DNA from: Metaphire vulgaris
Taxonomy: Eukaryota; Annelida; Clitellata; Crassiclitellata; Megascolecidae
NCBI GenBank assembly: GCA_018105865.1
Contig: CM030835.1
Span: 6,208,316-6,272,315 of the forward strand
Direction of reading: 5' to 3'
DNA length: 64,000 nt
Of the stretch, positions 13,666 to 57,092 are shown piece by piece. Both the position numbers and the translations under genes were made by a program. Numbering within the stretch: position 1 is the stretch's first letter; the number at the start of each line of letters is the position of its first letter. Below the pieces are notes generated by a model. That model made no database searches and was not told the origin of the DNA. It saw nothing but the letters and a program-made list of their open reading frames with translations.

Positions 13666-13967
13666 CAGGGACGTCATTTGGGAGGGGCAGGGGGCCGTTG
13701 CCCCTGATTTTGAGGGAAACCATTTTTTTCGCCAACGTTTGTGTTATTTAGTTTTTACATGTAAATTGGCTGGCTAAATAGGTAAAAGGACACTGAAAAG
13801 CAAAAAAAGGTCATCAGCCCCTAAAGGAGGGTTTGATGTCGAGTAATCTGAATTAGTACCTAATCGTAAAAAATGTCCGAGAAGCAAAAAAAGGTCGCCA
13901 ACTTTTTCGCAAACTTGTCAGGTCGAAAGTGTCTTGCCCCCTGAAAAACAGTGAAATGACGTATCTG
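13666..13967. mobile_element. Short hAT-like element, CAGGGACGTCATTT type
   Basis: Ends CAGGGACGTCATTTG and GAAATGACGTATCTG are inverted. Flanks ctacatgc and ccccatgc agree at 6 of 8. Two internal cores (near 13797 and 13878). Confidence 0.7.
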
Positions 13968-14283
13968 CCCCATGCGTGTAGGCCTACGTAGGCCTACTCG
14001 AGTATGCTAGACTTGCACATGTCCGCACTTCAAGGATCTATACTTAGCATCACAGCTAGTTACTGCATTTGTTATCGTATCTGCGTTTGATCTTCTGGTG
14101 CCAGCGAGATTACGGTAATTGTTACTGCTGTTCGTAGCTATATGGTAGACGAAATTCGCAGAAGAGATTCTACTAGACCGCTGATATTTCCAAGATATTT
14201 GGAAGGTTATCCAGGTTCTTATGCCGTGAATGGAAATCCCGTTCCGATATCTTGGATCCTTCTGTCTCAGAACTAACTACTCA

Positions 14284-14465
14284 CAGGGGCGTAGCGACGA
14301 GGGGTATATCGGTATATATACCCCCTCCCAATCTGCCTTAAAGTTTTTTATGTGATTTACATGTGGTTATATGTAGTTTATATGGTTTATGTGGTTTATA
14401 GTTAAGATTTATACCCACCCAAAATATTTATACCATCCCAAATCAAATTCCTGGCTACGCCCCTG
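14284..14465. mobile_element. Short hAT-like element, CAGGGGCGTAGC type, perfect duplication
   Basis: Inverted ends CAGGGGCGTAGCGACG / CTGGCTACGCCCCTG with actactca on both sides. Interior rich in TATA-like and TTTATGTGGTTTA repeats. Close relatives in opposite orientation at 18980-19162 and 56032-56209, and a degraded one around 49690-49880. Confidence 0.88.
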
Positions 14466-14725
14466 ACTACTCAGTGCTTGCTTACAATTTGCTCTGCAAG
14501 AGTATATACTGTATGTCTACTGACCTAGATCTCGGCCTAGATGTTGGACTAACTGCACTATATGTTACGGGACCACTGAGAGCCCGAGATACCAGCATTA
14601 AATGGGAATAAAGTTACAGGACTTGCGTTTCACTGTTTCCTCCCTATAGTCACCGATGCACATTGGCTCCTGGTTTAGTTGCATCCTTTGTTTCTGCGTG
14701 TACTGAACGACGCACTGCTGTGAAG

Positions 14726-16500
14726 CAGAGGCGGTTCTAGGAATTTTAATTTGGGTAGGCCAGTCAAAGGCCATGAAAATTTTGGGTAGGCCAAGCTTGG
14801 ACCGTGTCGTGGTATCAAAGTTCATAAGGTTAATCCCGCCCGTAATTCTGTGGTTATAAAATACAATAGCGCAGCATAATAGGGATGTGCGGTGAATTAT
14901 AAATATATATATATATGTATATACTGTATATATGTATATATGTATATATATATATCGAGGACCAGAGTGACCTAACCAAAAAGTAAAATTTTGAGAAAAC
15001 GGATTTGAAGTTTGTTTTGAAGAATGAACCTGTAAAATCACCAAGTTGTAATTTATTAGCTTTGACCTAATATAAGTGGAATATTATCAAGTGCATATAA
15101 ATATGCAAAAATGAGTGCTTGCAAATTATGTGCATTGCAATGTTCAAGGGTTCAAGGTCAGGAGAAGGTCAACTTGACAAAGAGCATGTTAGGCTGAGAC
15201 TCCGACTAAACATTTGCCATGCTGCCAGTTGCATCAGTGTACTTTTGTGTTTTCCACTGCCAAGAGCATCAGAATGCATGCGCGCTTGCGAAATGTTTCG
15301 ATAGTTTGCTGTCAATATTTTCCCAACCACGCAACCCAGTCTCCGTTAAAGCAGATTCATCATTCTGTATCCTGCTCGTGGACAAAAATGACGGCACACA
15401 AAACAAACTATGCATTGCTTGCAAATGAATATTCCAAGAAATGATAGGGCCTACCTGTCATGCAATGAAGAGTTAAATGCTCGTGAAACGCTGACCAGAT
15501 TTTGATTTTGGAAAGACCTGCAGTTTAGGTTGCACAGGTTGATCTTTATAATCCTTGCTGATATCAGCCACAGTAGTATGACAACTTACGCAGACCACCT
15601 GAGTCAACTGGTGCTACTTGTGAAATTGATAGGCCTACATCCTTTGAGTGATGTTGAAGTTGAACGTCTTGAGATTCGACAGTTGTCTTTGTAGGTCCAG
15701 TTGAATCGTCAGTCACCATGTCGCCTTCCGTTGCCACTAACTCGAGCGCGTTTAACCAGAAATTTATCCATCTCTAATTATAATAATATTATAGAGTGCT
15801 ATAGTAATTTGTATGATAGGCCTAGACTGTCTCTCTTATATGAGCTGCAATCTTAAACGGACTGAACTTAGCTTAGCGTCGCCGTCTTCACGATAGTTAC
15901 TGCGGCTTTCCACCTCTGTTCTGTTAACCAGAACATACATTAGATTACACCAGATGTCCGACGACGTTGAGAATTGCTTATCAAAACAGTCATGTCATCC
16001 ATGTCATCAACCGTCAGATAAGGCCATTCATTAGAGGGAACTTAATTATGGACAACAAGAGGAACTACTCCCATGGCGAAAACGCCTAAAAGTAGCCCCT
16101 AAGTATGCAACACTCACCTGGAAGTCTGGTAATTCTGTGGGGATAATAGGGGAATAGGAGGGTAAGTACTACCAATGACAGTACATCTAACAAATTATGA
16201 GGAGGGTGGAAAGAAACTGTTGCGGAGACCGTTGAACGACCATTGATCAATCGGTGGTGGTTGATCAATTAGATAAATGCCTTCTTGACAACTGGAAATC
16301 GAATGACGATCTGATGATGAGTGGCTGGGGATTCAAATCTCGACAGCCTCGCAGCAGGCCATACGCAGTAATTACCCAGCCACACAACGATAAAAAAGTT
16401 TTTTTCAGGCCAGCAGTGTAGGCCACGTAATTTTTGGGTAGGCCAGACAAAGTTTTGGGTAGGCCATGGCCTACCCGGCCTAGGCCTAGAACCGCCTCTG
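14726..16500. mobile_element. 1.8-kb hAT-like element with perfect 8-bp duplication
   Basis: Starts CAGAGGCGGTTCTAGGAATT, ends CCTAGAACCGCCTCTG, with ctgtgaag repeated exactly on both sides. Sub-terminal TTTGGGTAGGCCA repeats occur inside both ends (14752-14800; 16430-16470). It is long enough to keep part of a transposase gene, but the internal frames (148 residues or less) show no motif I recognise. A TA-rich tract lies at 14905-14955. Either a non-autonomous element with an unrelated interior or a heavily decayed one. Confidence 0.82.
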
Positions 16501-16587
16501 CTGTGAAGGCAGTGATAAACTGATAATGTGCTCGAGCATTCGTTTGTACTCTTTAGTTAACGTTAATTAACTCCCAGGCTAGCAGCA

Positions 16588-16620
16588 GCGGCCGCCGCCG
16601 CCGCCGCCGCAGCAGCAGCA
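16588..16620. repeat. (GCC)n/(GCA)n triplet tract
   Basis: Short GC-rich triplet run in otherwise unannotated sequence about 2 kb upstream of the FRRS1-like start. Confidence 0.8.
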
Positions 16621-18353
16621 GCCAATGGATGCCCTCCGTTGCCTGACGTCGTCTAGGAGCCGTAGCGTCCTGTTGACTCCACCCACGAATCAACTATTTA
16701 TCACGCAACTGAAGTCACTGACTCTACGTGGCAGAAATAGCAAAATGGTGGCGTGAGTTTAGTACGTAGAAACTGTTCCGAAAGTCTGTTCGACGGAGTG
16801 ACAGACGATTTGAAGATTTTGAGTCGAGAGAAAAAAATCACAGCAGTCTGTATCAGCCAGTGTGTTGATATTAGGAATACTAGAAGCAAACCAATCAGTA
16901 GGCCTAAGCACAGTACGACCCCAAAAGTTTTCTTTAGCGGCGAAATTTCAGGTAGGTCCATGTTTGTATTTGTTACGCCTATAGCCTAGGCATGTGCAAG
17001 TTGTGCCTTAGCAGTTGGTTAATCCCGATTCTGGGAGTTGGTGATAAAACTTCAGTCTTATATTTCCGATCAGGCGATCACCACGCCATGGAAGTAAAAA
17101 ATGTCGAGTGGTAGTAGGCCTAGCCCTATAGTTCTACTCCACTGCTTTATTAAAACTCAACCATTAAATGATTGATCACTGATCAGCAGCGTAACTGATT
17201 CGCGTAACTGTTTCTGACTGATATCTTATAAGCGTTTATTGGTTGACTATTGGTAGACGGTTTATACGTCGCGATGCGTTGGTGGGCGATGTCGAAAAAC
17301 AAACGGGGGAGCGTTTGACGAAGCGTACGTTCAATTGTTCATTGCAGAGTCGTACAACGTCCGATGCCTTGAGGAAGTTGCGCAATTTTAATACACAAAA
17401 ATACGTTACAGCGTTGGTCACAGTTGGGGATAGGCCTAATTATTACGTGGCACAGAGCTTGGCTAGGTCAATCATCATTGAAATGTTGTTGGAATTCGTA
17501 TTTAGATTAGTATTTTTGCACTGCGAGGGCGAGACATCTTTCTAGTCTTATAATTATCTGACAACTTACATGGGCGTAAAACACTTTGGGAAAAAGTTGG
17601 GGACAGAGTATCAATTGACACTTTCGACCTGACAAGTTACAACTTTGGAAAAAAGTTGACGACCTTTTTTTTGCTTGACATCAAGACCAAAGGGGGGGCC
17701 ATGCCCCAAATGGCCCAATGGTAAATACGCCACTGGTATCAATTATCAACCAATGTTTTGGGCTATATGGTAAAAAAATTCTATCCTACCCCATGATGCC
17801 AACTTGATATTGATTGATATTGCCATTGATCTATTGATTGATATTGATTGGTATTGCCAGAATTACGTCAAATCCGCATTTCTCTCATTTCGGATGACCT
17901 TTTTTGCTTGTCAGAGTATTTGGAGAGGGAAAAATATAAAAATATCAGGATGACCTTTTTTGCTTGTCAAGACGTATTTCACAAGCAATTTTAAGTCACC
18001 ACCATAATATGCAATATCCCCCATAATGGAGGGGTATTTTTATATTTCTGGGGAGTCAATTTTTAAAGTTATTGTATCCCCCTTCAATGTTGACGCCAGG
18101 TTTACGCCACTGAGCTTAATCGTCGCATGATTCATTTGTATTCAGTGTACAGCTTTAGTGTATACTGTTTAATTAAGCAGTCTTAGACGGCAAACCATTT
18201 ATTTTGCAGTTTGGTATTTCATTTATGATTTCAGCACTTCGTCGATATTATGCTAGATAAATGATTGATTGGTTGATTGACTGAATGATTGATTAATTGA
18301 TTGAATTATTGACTGAATGATTGATCGACATAGATACGGCGTGTATATGCTAT

Positions 18354-18549
18354 CAGAGGCGTAGCGAGGGGCGGGGTGCATATGCCCCCGGGCGCCGAGG
18401 GGGCGCCAAAATTGGGTATTTGGGTAAGTGAAATTTATTCAGAATAAAGAAGAAGGAAAGATGTGCGACGACCTTTTTGCTCGTCAGCAGTGTTAAGGGC
18501 GCCAACGGTACACTTTCCCCGGCCGCCGGATACCCTCGCTACGCCTCTG
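18354..18549. mobile_element. Short hAT-like element just upstream of the FRRS1-like gene, perfect duplication
   Basis: Inverted ends CAGAGGCGTAGCGAGGGG / CCCTCGCTACGCCTCTG, flanked by tatgctat on both sides. One internal core (reverse) near 18470. It ends 94 bases before the FRRS1-like start codon, so it must sit in the 5' UTR or proximal promoter. Confidence 0.88.
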
Positions 18550-18643
18550 TATGCTATGAGTGTTTAACATGCATTGGATTTCAGCTGTGGAGATTGAGCT
18601 CCTGTCAGTTGTTCGTTCGGTCGGTCGTTGCTCAGGCATCAGA

Positions 18644-31516
<12,873 letters not shown>

Positions 31517-31528
31517 CGAATTAGTGAC

Positions 31529-31534
31529 AATAAA
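31529..31534 (+). terminator. FRRS1-like poly(A) signal (AATAAA)
   Basis: AATAAA begins 13 bases after the stop codon, implying a very short 3' UTR. A transposon begins 17 bases after it, where cleavage would be expected. Confidence 0.6.
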
Positions 31535-31550
31535 GCATACTATCGTCGTG

Positions 31551-31870
31551 CAGTGGCTTAGCCAGGATTTTCGGAAGGGGGTTGGAGTTTTGTTGTCACC
31601 ACACCAACCAACTTTTGAAATAGTTTGACAAGCAAAAAACGTTATCAACTCTACTTTTTCCTGACAAGCAAAAAGCCTCATCATATCTACCTTTTCCTGA
31701 CAAGCAAAAAACGTCATCTCCTCGCCTCTTATGCATCGTTACATTCTTTGCCCAGGGGGTTGACCCCCAAAATCGCCTCAAAAAATAAAAATGCATGGAA
31801 ACTCGTTAAAAATATTTTGTTTCGGCAGCCAGAGGGGTTAACCCCTAACCCCCACTTGGCTACGCCACTG
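31551..31870. mobile_element. hAT-like element at the FRRS1-like 3' end
   Basis: Ends CAGTGGCTTAGCCAGGATTT and CTTGGCTACGCCACTG. The left flank ctatcgtcgtg and right flank ctatcgtg look like an 8-bp duplication altered by a 3-base slip. Three internal cores at about 35-base spacing (31626, 31661, 31698), the densest set in the window. Confidence 0.75.
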
Positions 31871-32551
31871 CTATCGTGTAGGAATAGGCCTACAGCATGG
31901 AACGCTTTCATATACGCTAACTTTCTACAGCGAAGTATTGTATTGAATGTTGTATTGTTCAGTTTAAATCCTAAATTTAAATCGTGCTTAGTAAGCCTAC
32001 TCACGACGGTGTTGCATTAAAGGCCTATCAGTCATATCGGTCTACAGTGGTATTTAGGGGGTATGCTCTTGATCCATAGCATACCCCTTTCGTCTCTGGT
32101 CCTTCCCTTTGGTTGCACTTAAAGACTGTTAGACCGACGATTGAACTTAACCCAGTTGTAGTAAATTTACAGTCAGTAGGCCTACTTTACAGGTGGTATT
32201 ATTAATAAACTTAAACTGTATGTTATTGCAAAACATAGAATAAATGTTATTTTTCGAACTTCTTAAATTTCAGCATACCCCTTTAAGCCTTTCTAAATAC
32301 GCCCAATGCCCAAGTCGGTCTACTTTGTAACTGTAGGCCTGTGAACGTTTATACATGTATAGGCCTATGCTAATTTTCTAATATAGGCCTAAAGTGCTAA
32401 ACTAAGCTTAATTTAAATGTTGCGCGACACTGAGAATTATATATTTAGTGCTTAGGGGCACAACTCTATGTATTAATTGATGTGCTACTCCTGTTATGAT
32501 TTCTTTGATTGGGTACCGTATTGTGCGTCAGCAGAATAGCGGACACAGTCA

Positions 32552-32876
32552 CATGGGCTTCCTGAGGGGCGTGCAAGGGGTGCAATTGCACCCCCTGGAT
32601 AAATTGGAAGTTATGAAAAAAGTAAAATCACTGAAAAAGTAATCTAGGCCTAGTAGGGTACTAAGTAAAAATAAGAATTTATAAAAGAATCCGATTAATT
32701 TTGTTTTAGCGCTAAATAATTTATAATTAGTCCAATAGATCTTGACAGCCTTGTACAGTACGTTTTGTTTCTTTCGTCACGTGACCCTGTTTTGCCACCC
32801 CCTGGAAAATTTGTCCGTTTCTTTCGTCTCAAGGCCCCATTTTGCACCCCTGGAATAATTTCTGTGGACGCTCATG
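32552..32876. mobile_element. CATGGGC-type element, duplication not recognisable
   Basis: Ends CATGGGCTTCC and GGACGCTCATG. Interior GGGGTGCAATTGCACCCCCTGG and 'TTTCGTCACGTGACCCTGTTTTG' blocks match the 36271 copy. Flanking octamers do not match. Confidence 0.65.
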
Positions 32877-33339
32877 GGCACATTTTCGTTGTTTACTTAC
32901 TTACTCGTGCCTAAATTAATGCATGCAGTTTGCAATGGTTTTAATGTTAGTGGCTCAATACTTCATAAGTTCATAACTGCATGGTTGTTGTGGACGATGT
33001 GTTCTGTCAAACTAATGACGCTGCCATTGGCAACTTTTGTCTACGATTTTCTCTTTTCATTGCTAAATTCTTACGGAGATTGATAATAATTCTCCAGAAT
33101 TAAGCAAATTATATATTTAAGTGAAATGTGTTCAAATGAAGAATAGCGTTTGAGATTTACGAAGGATATATCGCTACTTTGACCAAATTTAGACCTATTC
33201 TGCAACGGATTAAAACAATAAGGTGCACATTTGGGATCTTAGTGTGCGTGGCTGTTATAACTATAACACAATAACAAAATTGCATTCAGCGAGACAGGAT
33301 TCCAAGACATTGAGAACAAATTTACTATTCGCAGACTGT

Positions 33340-33435
33340 AAATAAATCTGCGCATTGTACAATCGAGCGATAAGGCCTTACACTTGGATGGGTGACCGCT
33401 CGGTGATATCCAGTAGTGATACCGATGGCATCAGT
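33340..33435 (+). pseudogene. 5S-rRNA-like fragment (3' half)
   Basis: CTTGGATGGGTGACCGC, preceded by AAGGCCTTACA and followed by TCGGTGATATCC, strongly resembles the conserved 3' half of animal 5S rRNA. The 5' half is not recognisable, so this is a pseudogene or part of a 5S-derived SINE. It sits between two direct repeats of a CCAAGACATTGAGA...GCAGACTG segment (33302 and 33439). Confidence 0.5.
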
Positions 33436-33774
33436 TTACCAAGACATTGAGAGTTGCATTAGCAGACTGATCTGCGAGAGTAAACGCGGGTCTGGGTCGA
33501 CGCAAAAGGCTCCAGATTAATAGCTTACGTCACCCACATCGTTATGTGCCACTTAATTTTAAATTTATAATAATACTTTTTTATATTCAATATTCAGGTT
33601 CAGTTGGGAGGGGGTGATCTGAGACTGCTAATAATAAGCAAATCCTGCAAGTGGAGTTTGACCGACTAGACTAAAATACCAATTAAGCAATTTCTATGTG
33701 AATCGTGTGAATCAGCATCCAGTGTATATATATAGGGCCTATACTGTAGTAATCGGAACTACAATGTGCTACGA

Positions 33775-52395
<18,621 letters not shown>

Positions 52396-52845
52396 CCTGT
52401 CCGTCCAGACTAAATCCGAGTCGGAGAGGAAGGTCCGGTCGCACTCGGCACGAAGGACGCCTCGGTCGAGTCTTAAATATCCGGATCCTGTCTCGCTAGA
52501 CCGACGCCGTCAGACGAAGCGTCGTCCGAACATCGCCTTGCGTTGAGCCCAGGAGAGCCGAGCGAACAGCCGCAGCTCTGCTCTGCTAGGATGGCAATAG
52601 AAAACAGTCTCATCCTCTTAACCCCCCCCCACCTCCCCACCGCCGTTTGATTTTTTATACTGTAGGCCTACTATGAAGCCTTTGGAACACCAGGGCGCAT
52701 ATTGGTTTACAGCATTGAACAGGCATTTAAACTCTGGTTTAGCTTCATAGGCCTACGTATCGATTGTCGACCCAGCCCGCTTAGACCTAATTACTACGAA
52801 CACTTTCGATGGATTGAGCCTGACTTTCCATGGAGTTAATTTTTC

Positions 52846-52847
<2 letters not shown>

Positions 52848-52905
<58 letters not shown>
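52848..52905. repeat. (AAT)n microsatellite
   Basis: About 19 AAT units about 450 bases upstream of the ATPase start. Confidence 0.92.
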
Positions 52906-52906
<1 letters not shown>

Positions 52907-53884
52907 TGAAATCTTAAAGCAAGTCTAGGCGATTTTTTGCATCTCATTCTAAAACTTGAAGACAGGAAGGCCGATCAATCATTTCTAATCTGTTCAACTT
53001 GCCTTTCACTGAGATAAAACTAATTCTTTAGCATTTGATTAGGAACTGATATCTGTAATATTAATTTTAGAGTCATCTATTCGCAATTGTCACTGCTTCG
53101 TAGATTCGTACTGCTCTTTTCAGATGATGCACGTTATAGACCTAATAGACAGCGTGTTCTTAGACAAAACTAGCATTTTCTGTAAGTTTTCCTTAACTCA
53201 AGGCGCTGGAACGTCTTGACTGCCTTAACTCAAGGCGCTGGAACGTCTTTTTGCCTTTTCGGAAAAAGGAAAAAGTTCGACAATGGAATTCAGCAGTGTT
53301 AGGAAAGATCACTTGTAAAATCAAAGATTTAGAGAGAAATTGATCTAAGATCAAGATCAAAGATCACTTGGTCAAATCCAGTGTCTAAGATCAAAGGGTT
53401 ATTATAGACAAACTTAGGCGACTGCCTTTGGCGGCAAAACCCTATGGGTGGCAGAAAGTTGTCACCTGTTTCTTGCTACTATCAAATCTTTATACGTTGA
53501 AATTGTCGTTTTGAAACTCAGGTAGTGCATGTATTTGTTTAATGCCGCAAGTCCCCACTGAGTCCCAGTGGCAGTGCCAGCCTCACGCCTACCGGCTGCA
53601 CTAGCATGAGGTCCTGAATGCTTGATTTGTCCGGAACATTGCTTTGTACAAAAAATTGCAAGATAGTGTAGGCCTCAAAGATCAAAGGTGAAATTATTTA
53701 CTTTTGCAATATTATATCATGAATGGAACCATAATTATAGGTTATGTTTTTTTTAGAATTCCAAAGTTCAACGACGCCACCTAGCGAAAACCAGGCTAGG
53801 GGTAGGAAGCGCCCATAAAAATATGGGTTACTACGTTTGTTTGCTAAAACTAGTAATTAATACAAAAGTGACAAATGTGACAAA

Positions 53885-54347
53885 CAGGCTTGTCCATGGG
53901 ACGGATTTTTCTACCCCATTCCATCCCATGGCAATTTATGCCTGTCCCATCCCATCCCAACGTCCCATGGGATTCTCATGATAATATTAATATGAAATAT
54001 TAATCATGTGTAACACAGTTCAAATGAAATTATGAATTATGAGATTTATAAAAGTTTAGGTTTAATGTCTGCTAAATAGGATTACATGCACAAAGAGACA
54101 TGTACAACGGCAGAATTCATAACTCTGTTAACGTTTATGTCCCACCACAAAATACAGATGCAAATATTATGAATATATATGAAGAAAAATGAAGGGTAAA
54201 AAGCTTCAAAAAGGTAAAAAATAACAAAAAAATTAAGAGTAGCTCTGTCCGACGAGTCCCATGGAATGGGACGGAACAGTGCTGTCCCATCCCATCCCAT
54301 CCCATGGGACGAATCCCATGGGACGTCCCGTCCCATGGACATGCCTG
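53885..54347. mobile_element. 463-bp hAT-like element, CAGGCTTGTCCATGGGACGG type, perfect duplication
   Basis: Inverted ends CAGGCTTGTCCATGGGACGG / CCGTCCCATGGACATGCCTG with gtgacaaa on both sides. Sub-terminal CCCATCCCATGG repeats cluster inside both ends, as expected for transposase-binding arrays in hAT elements. The AT-rich interior is non-coding. Confidence 0.88.
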
Positions 54348-54429
54348 GTGACAAAAGTGACAAATGCCTGACTGTCATGCAATTTAACTGAGGCTGGCAT
54401 ATATCCGTTTGCCTAGGGCGCTTGAAACT

Positions 54430-54530
54430 CGCGAACCGGGTGCGGGTGCGGGTGCGGCGGAGCAGTGGTAGTAGTAGGCCTAGCCTTGTCAGACAATCGG
54501 AGGACCAATGGGTTCGAATCCGGACCCAAA
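54430..54530 (+). repeat. tRNA-like segment, possible SINE head
   Basis: GAGCAGTGGTAGTAGTAGG resembles an A box and GGGTTCGAATCCGGACC a B box at tRNA-like spacing. No clean acceptor stem seen, so a tRNA gene is not claimed. Confidence 0.4.
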
Positions 54531-54989
54531 CTTGTCTGCGAGGAAGGCAGGCAAAAAGAAGCCACCTGAATCAACTGTATTTAATATCTGGGAATAGCGA
54601 AGAGTTGACCTTGGCCATTGCTACACTGATCCCAAAACTATTTTACTTTAAAGACTATTTTGTTGTCTGCTGTGTCCAACGACTGCACATTGAATAGCGA
54701 AGACAGAGTCTTTCAAACAAACGTATAGCCCCTATACGTCGAACTTCAGTGAAGGGCATTTGTATCGTATGACCCACCGTTCGGATCGGATTTTACACTG
54801 CTGCCCTCTACAAAAAGTTCGATGGATGTTGCATTAAATTTCTCTTAGATGAAATCCAAGTGCTTGCGTGGTGCTTGCGTTCGGGTTCCGTCGTTTTTCT
54901 GGCCCATGACCTACAGGCAACGCGCGTCCTGTAAGTCGCAGCTGTCTGAAAATTTCGATTATATGTTCTCGACCCGGCGGCCAGAATTA

Positions 54990-55017
54990 TATATATATAT
55001 AAATTATATATATATAT

Positions 55018-55058
<41 letters not shown>
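54990..55058. repeat. (AT)n microsatellite
   Basis: AT-rich dinucleotide array with two AAATT interruptions. Confidence 0.9.
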
Positions 55059-55060
<2 letters not shown>

Positions 55061-55841
55061 TTCACCGCTTCAGTTTCTGATGTGAAGTCGGTTTTCTCTG
55101 GTTAAAACTTGTTTACGAGAATAAGCTTTTAAGCGTGCACGCTTCAGCGTTATAGACTCATGCATAAAGTTGATCATAGAAAATAATAAGCTAACATCCT
55201 TCTTTTGTAATGTGCTTGTTCCAGAACGCTTGCACATTAAAAGATTCATCTTGCAAGGCCTCGATATTTTCATAAATAAGTCTTATAATAAGTCATCGTG
55301 CACCTAAATTTCAAAGCATGTCCGTAGCCTATATAACAGTTTGGAAGCTATCCAGTGTTCCAGTTGCCGTGAACTGGAGGGTTTAATCTCATCGGTCAAG
55401 AAAGACGCCCGTAAAGGTCGACAATTTTGGCTTTCAGTTTATCGACCACCCTCTGAAGGTCGAAAATTTATTTATTAGGGTGCAAACAGTAGTCCAACAG
55501 TCCAACCTCCGCTGCCTTTTTGAGAAATCGACCAACGTGGTATTATGGGAAGGACTGAGTGGGCGATGGAAGCGAATGGTCTCTAAAATTTGGATTGAAT
55601 AGGCCCCTACCGATCGGCGACTTAAAGCCCCCGTGTTATGTAGCCTACATTTCATTAAATGCCACAGAGGAGACGATCGACTCCACCCCTCACCCCACCC
55701 CCATATCTGTGGGACTCGTCGACTCAGCGGCTGCTCATATTGAATAGGCTGAAAACTCGCAGAAGGCTGGTGTTCGATTTTGCTTTGAAAAGCAGTGGAC
55801 AGGCACGTCTGAACAAATTTTTAGCAGGGGGTGCATATTTT

Positions 55842-56292
55842 CAGGGGCGTAGCTAAAAATCATCATTTATCATAAAAACCTGACTAGCAAAAAGGCTGTC
55901 GACACCCTTCCTTTATCTTAATTATTTTCAAAATCCTGACAAGCAAAAACATAATAAAAATAAAAGATCATCGCCCTTCTTTTATCGTGTGTTCAAAAAT
56001 CTTGATAGGCAAAAAGCAGCCTTGTCTTCCACAGGGGCGTAGCCAGGAATTTGATTTGGGTGGGCATAAATATGGGGAGGGTATAAACCTTAACTATAAA
56101 CCATATAAACTACATATAACCACATATAAATTACATAAAAAACTTTACGGTAGACTGATTTTGGGGGGTATATACCGATATACACCCTCCCCCCGTCGAT
56201 ACGCCCCTGGTTTTCCAGTGGGTGCAGCGCACCCCCTAATTTTTCCAGCGGGTGCACCTGCACCCTCTGCTCCCTCACTTCCTACGGGCCTG
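55842..56292. mobile_element. Candidate host element with a second element nested inside
   Basis: CAGGGGCGTAGCTAAAAATC start; interior blocks (GTCGACACCCTTCCTTTATC, GTGCAGCGCACCCCCTAATT) are shared with 28165-28345, where they are contiguous. Here they are interrupted by the 56032-56209 element. No outer duplication found. Confidence 0.55.
56032..56209. mobile_element. Short hAT-like element nested in another element
   Basis: Ends CAGGGGCGTAGCCAGGAATT and CGATACGCCCCTG. Flanks gtcttcca and gttttcca agree at 7 of 8. Close relative of the 14284 and 18980 copies. Confidence 0.8.
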
Positions 56293-56468
56293 GCAGTGGG
56301 AGTTGAATTACTTCCAGACCAAAATTTTTGACCGCTAAGGGGGTGTAGGGTGTAATCTTCAACCGATGGGAGCTGCATTCCAAATCCCCAAAGCAGAAAG
56401 TTCAAAATGGAGAATATCACAAAACTACTAGAAATGAGATCGGAAGTAAAACAAGTCTGTCTGTATCC

Positions 56469-56469
56469 T

Positions 56470-56508
<39 letters not shown>

Positions 56509-56563
56509 TGTCTGTCTGTCTGGTCTTGTCTTGTCTTGTCTTGTCTTGTCTTGTCTTGTCTTG

Positions 56564-56659
<96 letters not shown>

Positions 56660-56660
56660 G
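56469..56660. repeat. (GTCT)n with internal (CTTGT)n
   Basis: A GTCT array split by about ten CTTGT units. It produces long artefactual Cys/Leu/Ser and Asp/Arg/Gln frames. Confidence 0.95.
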
Positions 56661-57092
56661 ATCACTCCACACACGAAGAGAAGTTCATTTTGACTACTTT
56701 TAAAATCAAATTATTCATTCAATTAGACAGCATCCTCTGGGTTGAATACTCCTAATTAAGACCTTATCTTCTATTGTGCTGTCGCAATTGAATTCTAAAT
56801 TCTTAGTGTCGAATATAATTGGGCGATTAGGCTACGTGATAATAAGGACATTATTATTTCTTCGAACGATATTCGCGTTTGCCGATCACGGTCTTTTTGA
56901 TGCAAAAAGCAGAAGGTTTTGCATATTTTTAGGGAACGATATCCGCGTTTGCCGTCACTCCGTTGAGAGCGGCCGTCGACGCATTCGGCAGGTGGCGCCA
57001 CCGGCGATAAACAGATAGTTAACCGATTAAAAACGTCGTTTGTTATGATTAAATTTTGTGGCAAATGAGTTAAACATTCGACGACATCGGAC

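Larger units (their letters stand above)
31517..33774. other. Intergenic between the convergent FRRS1-like and Na+/K+-ATPase genes
   Basis: Holds the FRRS1-like poly(A) signal, two short transposons (31551-31870, 32552-32876), a 5S-rRNA-like fragment near 33.4 kb and about 1 kb of AT-rich sequence with no recognised feature. The 3' UTR of the ATPase must lie in its right part. The frame at 32874-33083 shows no motif. Confidence 0.8.
52396..57092. other. Divergent intergenic region between the Na+/K+-ATPase and WDFY genes
   Basis: The first 170 bases beyond the ATPase start codon are CG-rich and probably hold its 5' UTR. The rest contains an AAT repeat (52848-52905), a tRNA-like segment (54430-54530), AT and GTCT repeats and three short transposons. 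Direct repeats of CTCAAGGCGCTGGAACGTCTT lie at 53193 and 53228. I see no gene; short open frames here have no recognisable motif. Confidence 0.75.

Noticed and set aside
16753..16989. 78-residue frame that crosses a GTAGGT donor-like site
   Set aside because: Could be an unannotated first exon, but I find no downstream exon that continues it and recognise no domain.
17243..17545. 100-residue plus-strand frame upstream of the FRRS1-like gene
   Set aside because: No family motif, no matching splice partner and an equally open antisense frame; coding is not supported.
56417..56674. Arg/Gln/Thr/Asp-rich repetitive protein frame
   Set aside because: Translation of the GTCT/CTTGT microsatellite.
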